Source of the DNA: JAGWBF01 sp963663025
GTDB taxonomy: Bacteria > Chloroflexota > Dehalococcoidia > Lucifugimonadales > JAGWBF01
Direction of reading: 5' to 3'
DNA length: 64,000 nt
Assembly: GCA_963663025.1 (NCBI GenBank)
Contig: OY760073.1
Location: forward strand, 372,001 to 436,000
Shown: positions 1 through 9,633 of the stretch, one piece after another
How the letters are laid out: each line of letters opens with the position of its first letter
How positions within the stretch are numbered: position 1 is the first letter of the stretch
Notes under the pieces: generated by a model
The model's input: only the letters and a program-made list of their open reading frames with translations
Database searches by the model: none
Told to the model about the DNA's origin: nothing
Position numbers and translations under genes: made by a program

Positions 1-91
1 AACCCCCACCCCTGCCCCAGAAAGGACTGGCGGCAGGGCGCGGGAGAGCTGGATGCCTGGGCTACAACCCCGTCTGTCCCAGGTCTAAGGC

Positions 92-289
92 TTAGTGCTC
101 GTGGTGTTCGTGGTCATCGCACTCGTGCGGGTCGTGGACGTGGGCATGGTGTTCATGGTCATCGCACTCGTGTATGTCGTGGACATGGCCTGGCTCATCG
201 CCGTGGTGCTCATGCTCATCGCACTCGTGAACATCATGAACATGGGCGTGGTGTTCGTGGTCGTCGCACTCGTGTATGTCGTGGGGCAT
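92..289 (-). CDS. His/Asp/Glu/Cys-rich repeat mini-protein, probable metal binder
   Basis: This 65-residue protein contains 24 His, 23 acidic residues and 4 Cys. It is built from four imperfect repeats of the pattern HECD-(D/E)-HEHH-(A/G/E), with HVHD linkers between most of them. The AAAGGAG just upstream of the ATG, about 4 nt away, is a good ribosome binding site and argues for a real gene. There is no signal peptide or membrane segment, so a cytosolic protein is likely. The composition resembles His-rich metal storage or chaperone tails (Hpn, HypB or SlyD type), suggesting Zn, Ni, Co or Cu binding; this is inference, and I recognise no named family. It lies 273 nt downstream of the MpaB-type oxygenase on the same strand. 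The opposite strand is also open across the repeats but gives a low-complexity Val-rich peptide. Confidence 0.6.
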   Translation of the reverse strand: MPHDIHECDDHEHHAHVHDVHECDEHEHHGDEPGHVHDIHECDDHEHHAHVHDPHECDDHEHHEH

Positions 290-562
290 CCTACTCCTTT
301 CTCAGGAACATATTGTCCAGCACAATGATGGTCTCATTTGGGACAGTCTCATTATAGGTTGTGCTGGGAAGATTTGCAACAGAATAGCAATTGACCGACA
401 AAGCAATTGCAAGGTTTCTTCGCTGCCCGTTTACTAGGGGACGAAGTGCGCTTAGCACCCTCAGCCCAGTTTCCTGCTCAATGGGGAATATGCTGGGATG
501 AAGTCTCAATTGAGGGATCAGTGTCTTGGTAATTGATACTAAGTAGCGAGAAGCTGCCAGGT

Positions 563-1738
563 CTACCAGGGTCGCGACTCTTCCGAGTACACATGGTCCG
601 GCATGCTGTAATTGATGCCGCCCTCGTCGAAGATAGACACATCCAGCATGGCGGTCATCTTGTTGTTGTTCCTTGCTCGATTCTTGAAAAGCTTGCCCAT
701 AATGCTGTCGTAGCGGTTCTGCATCCGAAACCACCAGAGCACCCCGAAGTTGTATGTATGGGGATACATCAGCTGGTCGGCCAGGGTATGTCCAATTAGG
801 GCTCGGGATACGCGATACACGTAGCTGGAGAGCTTGCGGCGGTCTTCGGGATCGGTTATCCCAGCGATCAACGGGGCGGAGTTGACCAGTGCATTTGCCA
901 TGGAAACGGACTCAGGGGAAGGCTCCGGCTCGCACATGTTACCGATGCGGAATACCTTCATGGCATCCTTTTCGTCTTCAAAGAGAATGGTACTTGGTAT
1001 CCCCATGAGATGCCCGGAGTAGCGCCACACCTGCAGGAAGCTGGCCCGCTCTTCGCTGTTGAAGACCGCCCCCAATCTGCGCAAATGGTCCAGCAGCCTC
1101 ATAGAGAAGGCGGTGATGGCAAAGCCGACATGAGCGGCGCTGATGGGCGTTCCCCAGGCTTCATGGTCCCAGTCCGGCGAGTTGTTTAGGTGGTGCCTGA
1201 GTACCGCATGGACCATACGGACGCGGACGGAAAGCTTCCAGCCATCTCCATACCTGGCCAAGCCTCCGGGTATGAAGATTTCGACCATGTGGCGGTTGTT
1301 TTGCTTCAACCTCCGCACTCCCTGGTCACGCAGCCTCCCGGATATGAAGAAGGACTTGGCAATATTGGTGGAAAACCCCTCTACCAGGGTCCCGCCCACC
1401 ATTCCCGCCAGCACCAGCTTGGCGTTCCTGTGGAAGAGGCGGCAGCCTGCGCTGAAAGTGCTATATTGGGCCCAATCAGGCGGGGTGTTGGCATCGTCGA
1501 AGAACTTTCGGACCTCCGTGGGCGCATCACGAAGAGCTTGCGCATCGCCTTCGATAATCAGTCCTACGAGTTGTCCCCCCTCTCGCATCCCCATGCCCAG
1601 GAGCGCCTTTACCATGTCGTCTGCTATTGGGTCGCCGATCAGGGTGTGTGCGGCATAGCTGTCCGCCAGCTCCGGGTCGATAGCCCGAGCCTTCTCGTAG
1701 CCTGGAATATAGTCCGTTGGTATTTTGGCCGGCTGCAC
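563..1738 (-). CDS. MpaB/rubber-oxygenase (DUF2236) family oxygenase
   Basis: The 391-residue product matches the DUF2236 family, which includes the fungal MpaB oxygenase and the haem-dependent latex-clearing protein Lcp. Visible family features are the FSTNIAKSFFISGRLRDQG stretch (about 120-140), the RVRMVHAVLRHHL helix (about 170-183), which carries the Arg/His arrangement of the Lcp haem pocket, and a later RALIGHTLADQL helix. Known members cleave C=C bonds or oxidise lipophilic substrates; the substrate here cannot be told. There is no clear signal peptide. The start lies 10 nt after the stop of the upstream MMPL gene, so the two are probably co-transcribed, which fits a hydrophobic substrate being both exported and oxidised (inference). 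Confidence 0.8.
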   Translation of the reverse strand: MQPAKIPTDYIPGYEKARAIDPELADSYAAHTLIGDPIADDMVKALLGMGMREGGQLVGLIIEGDAQALRDAPTEVRKFFDDANTPPDWAQYSTFSAGCRLFHRNAKLVLAGMVGGTLVEGFSTNIAKSFFISGRLRDQGVRRLKQNNRHMVEIFIPGGLARYGDGWKLSVRVRMVHAVLRHHLNNSPDWDHEAWGTPISAAHVGFAITAFSMRLLDHLRRLGAVFNSEERASFLQVWRYSGHLMGIPSTILFEDEKDAMKVFRIGNMCEPEPSPESVSMANALVNSAPLIAGITDPEDRRKLSSYVYRVSRALIGHTLADQLMYPHTYNFGVLWWFRMQNRYDSIMGKLFKNRARNNNKMTAMLDVSIFDEGGINYSMPDHVYSEESRPW

Positions 1739-1748
1739 TTGCGGGCCC

Positions 1749-4024
1749 CTAAACCTGGGATTCCTCTTCGGGCTCTACCCGAAGGTCTGGCAGCCATCGC
1801 AAGAAGGAGGGGAGGTACCAGTTCCCCTTTCCCAGCACCTCCATGCTTGCTGGAACCAATACCGACCGCACCAGGGTGGCATCCAGGAGCACGGCCACTG
1901 CGAGGCCGAATCCCATCTGCTGGTTCACTATGGTGTCTCCCGATGCGAAGGCGCCGAAGACCGCAACCATGATGAGGGCGGCACCTGTAATGATCCCCGC
2001 TGTAGACCGAAGCCCGTAGGCAACGGCTTCGGCGTTGTCCCCCTTCTGGTCGTATCGCTCGCGGATGCGACTGAGCAGGAAAACGTGGTAGTCCATGGAA
2101 AGCCCAAAGAGTATGGAGAAGAGGAAAAGGGGTATCCAGACGTCGATGACCTCAGCCTGCTGGAACCCCAACAGGCTGGCGCCAATGCCCTTCTGGAACA
2201 CCAGCACCATGAGCCCGTAGGCTGTGCCCACCGAGAGCAGGTTCATCAACACAGCCTTGATGGGAATGACGATTGAACGAAACACCAGCATCAGGATCAG
2301 GAAGCTAAACCCCAGCACAAAGGCGAAGACGATGGGTGTGTACACCTCTACTACAGAGAACACGTCCGCCACCACAGCGCTCACGCCTCCCACGTATACA
2401 ACCGCATCCACGCCGTCAAAGGCCTCGGGGATGTACTCGTCCCGCATGGTGTTAATGACATCCACCGTCTCGCGGCTGCGGGGCTCACCCCGTAAAGCCG
2501 CAGTCATTAGCAAAAGGTCCCGGGACTCATTAATGGCCAAATCCGGCAGCACAGTTATGCCCGGGTGGGCCGCCATGGAGGCCTGGAGTTTCCCCAGGGC
2601 TTCCTGCACTTCGGGCGAGTCGATGTCTCCGTCAATCACTATCTCGGTGGGATTGACCGCCCCGAACCCGAAGAAAAACTCCTCTTCCATGACGAAGAAG
2701 GCTTCCCTTGTCTCAGCTCCCTCTGGGAATACATCGACGCCGTTTAGTCCGGTGTTGATGCCGGGCCACTGGAAGTAAAAGAGGATGGCGACGACCATCG
2801 GCGCGCCCACGGCGATGATGCTAATTACCGGATAGCGCATGACGATGCGGGTTACCCTCTCCCAGAAGCCTCGCTGCTCTTCCTGGGGCACCTCTGCGGC
2901 CGGGGAAGGACTGCGGAGTCTTCTGCCAAAGAAGGGTATGGCAAACCGGTTTATCCGTTCGCCGTGGATGGCAAGGTTGGCCGGCAGGAAGGTGAGGGTG
3001 CCTGCCAACGAGACCAGGACCACCAGGATCGCCCCAAGGCCCAGAGACTGGAAGAAGGAGAAGGGAACGATGAGCATTCCGCATAGAGCTATCACCACCG
3101 TCAGTCCGCTGAAGAGCACCGTGCGCCCCGCCGTGGCTCCTGCCCGCTCTATCGCAGCGTACTTGTTCAGCCCCTTGGTCATCTCATCCCGGAAGCGGGA
3201 AATGATCAGCAGCGAATAGTCGATGCCGACGGCCAGCCCGATCATGATGATCATCAGGGTTACGAAGAAGACCAGGTCGAAGGCCTGCCCTATGAGGGCT
3301 GCCGTGCCCAGGGCGACGATGATGCAAACCAGGGACAGACCTATGGGCATAAGCACAGCGATGACGGTGCCGAAAAGCACTACCAGTATGAGCAGGGCTA
3401 TGGGGATGCCCACCCTCTCCCCCTGTCTCAGGTCCTTTTCCGACAGCTCGTTCTGCTCGTGGGAGATGCTGGCATCCCCCACGATAAGCACCCGGAACCC
3501 ATCCCCGGTGTTCTCGTGCTCAACGACATCCAGAACATGGGGGATGTTGTCGACGGCATCCTCGAAGCTGCCGGCCATGTCCACCGGGAACAAGCGTTGT
3601 CATGCGGTCCTGGGATGCGAGGCCCAGCTTTACCGTGATGTCGGTAGCTGTTGTAGTAGCTCGGGCCTGGGGTAGCGATGTCGTCCCCCAGCTCTCCGAT
3701 GCCGGCATACACCCTTTCGACTTTGGCACGAAAAGTCGGGGTGCTCCAGGTCCAGGGAATCGGACTGGATAATGACGATCTCGCGAAGCTGCCGGGGCCC
3801 GCGGAGCCTGTCAGACCAGCAGGGACTTCGGCCTTCTGGGATTCGGCGCCGCCGCCCAGGCGCAGCTCGGTCGTCGTAGCCCTGTCCAGGACGTCCACCA
3901 GCTGCGGCCCCGGTCCCATCTCGCCATCTACGGCAAGGCCGCCGGCAATCAAGGCGATGACCAACCAGATGGCGAGGACTAGGCGCGGCCTGCGCGCGCT
4001 GACCCTGGCCAGCCACTCAGTCAA
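1749..4024 (-). CDS. MMPL/RND-family transporter, frameshifted
   Basis: This is a twelve-helix MMPL-type exporter of about 757 residues once repaired. The intact C-terminal 614 codons (3593 to 1749) show two clusters of transmembrane segments, an RND-type loop, and the typical GLAVGIDYSLLIISRFRDE and GLSMDYHVFLLSRIRE motifs. The N terminus (MTEWLARVSARRPRLVLAIW) sits in another frame from 4024. Between about 3580 and 3830 the reading frame changes five times. Removing one extra base near 3583, 3642, 3732, 3813 and 3827 restores a continuous family-like protein. All five are insertions, so sequencing error is likelier than decay. The family moves lipids or hydrophobic compounds across the inner membrane using the proton gradient. 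The oxygenase gene follows 10 nt downstream. Confidence 0.8.
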
Positions 4025-4264
4025 GACAACTCCCGTAGGCCGACTGGGCTTGCCGGCCCGTCGGGCGACCCGGGTGAGGAAGGTAGAACACCATCTTCAA
4101 CTATATCCTTGCCACGAATCCTACATGCCATTGGACTATCGGATAGATTCGGACGTGGCCTTGGTTAGATAGATGCACCATTTTAACACGTATATAGGAA
4201 CGCATAGGACGGAGATCGCCATGTCGGAATTGGAGGAGTTGGATTTGCGACCGTCGGCCTCCTA

Positions 4265-7261
4265 CTAGCTTTCGCCTCCGTCGCCCGCAGGGACCGGCTC
4301 AGGGCTGCGACGACGCTGCCGCTTCTTGGGGGCGCTCTCTGGACTGACTGGCATCGCTTCGTTCCTGCTCAGGACCTCCCGCAGATAGCGACCCGTGTGG
4401 GAGGAGGGGAAGGTGGTCACATCTTCTGGTGTGCCCGTAGCTATCAGGCTCCCACCGGCGTCCCCCGCGCCCGGACCCAGGTCGATGATCCAGTCGGCGT
4501 TTTTCATCATGTCCAGATGGTGCTCGATAAGCACCACGGTGTTGCCTGCATCCACCAGCCGGTGTAGCACCCGCAGCAGGGCGGGCGCAGTCCTCAAAGG
4601 ACAGCCCCGTCGTGGGTTCGTCCAGGATGTACATGGTCTTGCCTGTTGCCCTGCGGGACAGCTCCGTCGCCAGCTTCACCCTCTGGGCCTCGCCTCCCGA
4701 AAGGGTGGTGGCCGGCTGGCCGAGGCGGATGTATCCCAAGCCAACATCCCGGGTGGTCTCCAGCTTGTTGCGTATCTTGGGCAGGTTGTAGAAGAAGTCC
4801 AGGGCTTGGTCCACGGTCATGTCCAGGACATCGGCGATGCCTCTTGTCCTTGAAGGTGACCTCCAGAGCCTCCCGGTTGTAGCGGAGGCCGCGGCACACC
4901 TCGCATGGCACGGTCACGTCGGGCAGGAACTGCATCTCGATCTGGATGTAGCCGCCCCCCTGGCACGCTTCGCAGCGTCCGCCCTTAACGTTGAAGGAGA
5001 ACCGCCCTGGTGCGTAGCCCCGCACCTTGGCTTCTGGGAGGGAGGCGTACAGCTCGCGGATGGGGGTAAAGGCGCCGGTGTAGGTGGCAGGGTTGCTCCT
5101 GGGGGTGCGCCCTATGGGAGACTGGTCGATATCCACCACCTTGTCGATGTTCTCGATGCCCCTGATTTCGGCGTGGCGTCCCGGCCGTTCCTTGTTCCCG
5201 TAGAACTGCTGGGCCAGCTTCTTGTAAAGGATCTCGTACACCAGGGTGCTTTTGCCCGAGCCCGAGACTCCTGTCACGCACACCAGCATCCCCAGGGGGA
5301 TGTCCACATCCACGCCCTTAAGGTTGTTCTCCCGGGCGCCGCTGATGGTGACGTAATGCCCGTTGGAGGGGCGCCTCTTTTCAGGGAGGGGGATGGCCCT
5401 GCGCCCGCTGAGGTAGCTCCCCGTAATGGAGTTGGGGTTCTTCATGATGTCGTCGATGGTGCCGCAGGCCACGACGCTGCCGCCGTGCTCTCCGGCGCCC
5501 GGACCCAGGTCCACTATGAAGTCGGACGCCCGCATCACAGCCTCGTCGTGCTCGACTACTACCACTGTATTGCCCAGCTCCCGCAGGCGGTTCAGGGTGC
5601 CGATAAGGCGGTCATCGTCGGCGGGATGCAGGCCGACGGTGGGTTCGTCACAGACGTACAGCACACCCGTAAGCCCAGACCCGATCTGGGTCGCGAGGCG
5701 TATCCTCTGGGCTTCGCCGCCGGACAGGGTGCGGGCGGTGCGGTCCAAGGTGAGGTATCCCAAGCCGATGTCCACCAGGAACTTCAGGCGGGCTTCGATC
5801 TCCTTGAGAATCTGGGCGCCGATGGACAGCTCCCGCTCGGTCAGCTTTGCTACAGGCTGTTTGCCATTGGATCCTTTTCGAGGGGAGTCAGCCGCATCGC
5901 CCCGTCCAATGACGTGGGCCCACTCGATGCCTCTCTCTATGGTCATGGCGCATACATCGTTGATGCCCAGGCCGCACACCCGCACAGCCAGCGCTTCGGG
6001 GCGGAGGCGCTTGCCGTCGCACGCGCTGCAGGGGTTGGCGGTCATGTAGCGCTCCACATCGCTGCGCACATAGTCCGACTCGGTCTCCTTGTGGCGCCGC
6101 TCCAATTGGGGAATGACTCCCTCGAAGGTGGTCTCCCAGGAGTAGTCGTGGCCGTGGTGGGTGCGATGGCGCATGGTCAGCGTCTTGCTGCCCGTGCCGT
6201 ACAGGATGATGTTCAGCGCCTTCTCGGACAGCTCCTTCACGGGAGTCCTGGTTGAGAATCCGTAGGCCGAAGACACCGATTCCAGCAGGCTCTTGTGCCA
6301 GCCCGTCAGGGCGCCTGCCCGCACCCAGGGAACGATGGCCCCCTCGGCGATAGACAGGTCTTTGTTGGGGATGATGATCTCCGGGTCGATCTCCAGCTTG
6401 AACCCCAGCCCGGTGCACGCCGGGCAGGCCCCATGGGGGCTGTTGAAGCTGAAGGTGCGAGGCTCTATCTCGGGCAGGCTAATCCCGCAGTGGACGCAGG
6501 CGAAGTTCTCGGAGAAGACGAGCTCTTCCCCGCCGTCTATGGCTGCCTGCACAACACCATTTCCCTGCTTCAGGGCTGTCTCGATGGAGTCGGCCACACG
6601 GCTGGCCTCGGTTTCGGCATCCACGACCAGCCGGTCCACAACGATCTCGATGTAATGCCACTTCTGTTTGTCCAGGTTCAGGTCGCCCATGGTCTCGAGC
6701 TGGTGGATCTCGCCGTTGACCCTCACGCGGACAAAACCGGCCCGCCGGGCTTCTTCGAAAACCTCCTTGTGCTCCCCCTTGCGTCGGCGCACCTTGGGGG
6801 CCAGGACGAGGATGCGGCTGCCAACGGGCAGGGTCATGATGGCATCGACGATCTGCTGCACCGTCTGGCGCTGGACAGGGCGGTCGCACTTGGGGCAGTA
6901 GGGGCGGCCCACGCGGGCAAACAAGAGGCGGAGGTAGTCGTACACCTCTGTGACTGTGCCTACCGTGGACCTTGGGTTGTGGGAGACCCCCTTCTGATCT
7001 ATCGATATGGCGGGGGAAAGGCCTTCCACGTACTCCACGTCGGGCTTTTCCATGCGTCCCAGGAACTGGCGGGCATAGGCGGAAAGGGACTCCACGTAGC
7101 CGGCGCTGGCCCTCGGCATAGATGGTGTCGAAAGCCAGTGAGCTTTTCCCCGATCCGGAGACCCCGGTGACCACCACCAGCTTATCCCGGGGAATGGTCA
7201 CGTCGATGTTCCTGAGGTTGTGCTCTCTGGCGCCTTTGACGTGTATGTACTCCTGAGGCAT
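4265..7261 (-). CDS. uvrA: Excinuclease ABC subunit A, frameshifted
   Basis: UvrA is the DNA-damage sensor of nucleotide excision repair; it works with UvrB and UvrC in the cytoplasm. The reading frame is split in three places (near 7115, 4838 and 4595), each explained by one extra G or C. Repair yields about 998 residues, slightly longer than the usual ~940-950 because of inserts. The N terminus carries the first Walker A (GVSGSGKSS), followed by zinc-finger CxxC pairs, the signature LSGGEAQRIRLATQIGSGL, the second Walker A GVSGSGKSTLVYEI, the CEAC/CEVC zinc module and a second LSGGEAQRVKLATELSRR signature. The C terminus is a short basic tail. Divergent from the GYD gene at 7438. I treat it as an intact gene with sequence errors rather than a pseudogene, because every motif survives. 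Confidence 0.93.
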
Positions 7262-7437
7262 AGGCAGCTTTCTGAAAGTAAGTCAGGGGTTATTCTAGCA
7301 TCCCCTGCCCCACCAAGCATCCATGTTGACCGAATTGCGCCCTGCACTCCTGCTGGCTAGAATAGGGCGCGGAAGGCACCTGGGTCTCTCCCTTTCAGGA
7401 GAGCCCGCCCAGGCGAGCAAGAATCGGAGGTGTGACA

Positions 7438-7758
7438 ATGGCCAAGTTTCTCTTGCAATGCAACTACACGCAAGCCGGACTCCAGGGGCTCCTCAAGGAG
7501 GGAGGCTCTGCCCGCCGGAAGGTCTTCGAGGGCATCGCCGCTGAGCAGGGCGGGAGCCTGGAGGCCTTCTACTATGCCTTCGGCGGGTCCGATCTGTACA
7601 TGGTGTTCGACCTGCCGGACACAGCTACCGCCACCGCAGTCTCGCTAAGCATTGGGGCCGGGGGTGCCCTGGGTATCACCACAGTACAGCTGATCACCCC
7701 GGAAGAGGTGGATGCTGCCTGCGGCAAGACCGTCACCTATCGACCCCCCGGAGCCTAG
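7438..7758 (+). CDS. GYD-domain protein
   Basis: A 106-residue single-domain protein of the GYD family, a ferredoxin-like fold related to dimeric alpha-beta barrel proteins. Function in the family is undefined. The family core is seen in YTQAGLQGLLKEGG (about 11-24) and FGGSDLYMVFDLPD (about 48-61). I chose ATG 7438 because CGGAGG lies 7 nt upstream; the in-frame GTG at 7432 sits too close to that site. It is divergent from uvrA with about 175 nt between them, which must hold both promoters. No membrane segment or signal is present. Confidence 0.8.
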   Translation: MAKFLLQCNYTQAGLQGLLKEGGSARRKVFEGIAAEQGGSLEAFYYAFGGSDLYMVFDLPDTATATAVSLSIGAGGALGITTVQLITPEEVDAACGKTVTYRPPGA

Positions 7759-8020
7759 GGCCGAGGGGGAATTCGGGCGAAACGCGAGGGCCGGGCTATC
7801 CCTTGGGGTCGTAGTTCTCCTTCACCCTTGACTCTTACCTGTGAGTGGGGAACAATTAATGGTCTTCGCAAGGGGAAGTGGCTGAAGGGGCCGGAGGCGA
7901 TGGCATGGCGCGAGGATTAATCTCCCATTGGGGTGCGTCCCGGGTCAGGTCGCTGACACGGCACACGGATGCATGTGCCCTCTCCGGTGACCCTGAGACG
8001 ACTCTGCAAGGAGGCGAAAT

Positions 8021-8461
8021 ATGGATATGGTAAAGAAATTGGTTGGGGCGTATCTCATCGGAGTCGCCCTGGTGGTGGCCATTTACTTCGTGATAAACGC
8101 ATTCCTGGTGGACTCCATTGATGTGGCCCTGGTGTGGACAGTGCTGGATGTGCTTATGGTCATCGCCCTGGCGCCGGCCCTGCTCTACAACTATGCCCGC
8201 AAGCGGGAAGAGTGCGGGCAGGACCCCGACGGCGCCGTTACCCGCCGTTACCTGGAAGCCAACGTGGCCTTCTATGCGACGGCAGCGATCACCATTCTGT
8301 TCCTGTACAACTGGTTCTGGCAGATGTCCCTGGGCCTGAACAGCCCCGAGCCCGACAACCACACCGCCTGGACCATTTGGGCGATGATCGATACTGCCTT
8401 GCCATTGGTCTTGGGAGCTACAGGGTGCCGTATGCTGTTTCAAGGCAACCGAGTTCCATAG
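8021..8461 (+). CDS. Small four-helix membrane protein, unknown
   Basis: The 146-residue product has about four hydrophobic segments (roughly 8-28, 38-58, 85-103, 120-138) separated by short charged loops, including a YNYARKREECGQDPDG cytoplasmic loop. An AAGGAGGCGAAAT site precedes the ATG, so the start is well supported. I do not recognise a characterised family; similar small proteins recur in Chloroflexota genomes with no assigned role. It is followed by about 240 nt without a gene and then a lipoprotein gene on the same strand. Confidence 0.65.
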   Translation: MDMVKKLVGAYLIGVALVVAIYFVINAFLVDSIDVALVWTVLDVLMVIALAPALLYNYARKREECGQDPDGAVTRRYLEANVAFYATAAITILFLYNWFWQMSLGLNSPEPDNHTAWTIWAMIDTALPLVLGATGCRMLFQGNRVP

Positions 8462-8697
8462 GCCCTCCAGTCTCACACGATGTGCGTCGGTTGTCTCCAT
8501 GCCCATCTGAGAAGCACTTAGCGTACTCCTTCGGCTTCAGGGTCTGGCGCCCCTCCCCCGCCGGGCTTCGGTCACGCAGATAATTGCAGGAAGACCCTCT
8601 ATGGGCTGCCTTCTTCGGGCGTTGCCCTGTGATATCCTGACGCCAGGATAATTTATGGAAGCGCCGGCAGGCGCGCACCCTGTGGAGGTCCAGTACG

Positions 8698-9420
8698 ATG
8701 AAGCTTCTGTTTGTAACACTCATGTTGGCGTGCTTCGCTGTATTGGGGTGTGGAGGGGACACCGAGCCGACCTCCGTCGTGGAACCGGTGAGCACACAGG
8801 CCTTCTCGACCCAGCCTGCCGACGGCGACGATAACGTCGAACAGCCCTCTGACGGTGACAGATCTGAAGGTGATGGCGACCAGTCCTCATCCTCTTCCGG
8901 GAATGATGACTCGGACAGCGATGCCAACGGGGATACCGACGGGCACGGTTCGGATGATGACGACACTGTGAGCCGGGAGAACCCGGGCTATGTGGGAATG
9001 GCCTTCGACGCCAGTCGAAACGAAGCCCTGTTCGACGCCCAGCCTTTGGATGTCGTGGTCTGGACCATGGAACCCACGGCTTCAGCCGGGGCGCTGGAGG
9101 CGGCGGGCATCCTTAACGAAGGCGCCACTCTATTCAACCCCATGGTAGATGGCGAGGGGGCCGGCTTCATCCTGTATTACAAGGGAAATACAGAACCCCT
9201 GGTCCTGCTGCTCCCGGACTTGGGGCCTTTGTACATTTGGGAGACCGACCTTACCGTGGCTGACATGGAACACGAGTCTGAGGGAGGGGTCTTCTCCTTC
9301 CAGGCCTACTCACCCCTCTTTATGGACGTTGGCCCGTCGGACTTGGAAATACGGGTCTTCGGTTACGATGGTGATGGCGCCGACGCTCTTCTGGCCATTC
9401 AGCCGGTAGGCGTTCACTAA
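8698..9420 (+). CDS. Acidic-linker lipoprotein, unknown
   Basis: A 240-residue secreted lipoprotein. The N terminus has a signal peptide ending in AVLGCGG with the lipobox Cys near residue 18. Residues about 30-100 form a Ser/Asp/Glu/Gly-rich low-complexity linker. From about 100 to 240 comes a compact beta-rich domain (NPGYVGMAFDASRNEALF onward) of unknown family. GGAGG stands 8 nt before the ATG. Such acidic spacers usually hold a domain away from the membrane and may bind Ca2+; this is inference. The downstream neighbour is katG on the opposite strand, convergent, with no clear terminator between them. Confidence 0.7.
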   Translation: MKLLFVTLMLACFAVLGCGGDTEPTSVVEPVSTQAFSTQPADGDDNVEQPSDGDRSEGDGDQSSSSSGNDDSDSDANGDTDGHGSDDDDTVSRENPGYVGMAFDASRNEALFDAQPLDVVVWTMEPTASAGALEAAGILNEGATLFNPMVDGEGAGFILYYKGNTEPLVLLLPDLGPLYIWETDLTVADMEHESEGGVFSFQAYSPLFMDVGPSDLEIRVFGYDGDGADALLAIQPVGVH

Positions 9421-9633
9421 CCCACTTCCCGCGCGCTCCCGGGTTGTTCCCACAAGGTCGGGGCGAGCGGCGTGGCCGACGGCGTACAGGCCGCCCCCGC
9501 GCTCCTCCGGGATGAAGACGTACCACGGACCGTCGGAACTCTCCGTGTACTACGACAGGCGCAGCCTGTTTTCCTCAGCAGGCAAGTAGCATGCACGGTG
9601 TCTTGTGGGCGGACTTTTAGGGGGTTTCGAGCG

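Noticed and set aside
95..328. Plus-strand frame across the His repeats, giving a Val-rich hydrophobic peptide.
   Set aside because: It is the complement of the codon-biased His/Asp repeats and has no ribosome binding site; the minus-strand reading has one.
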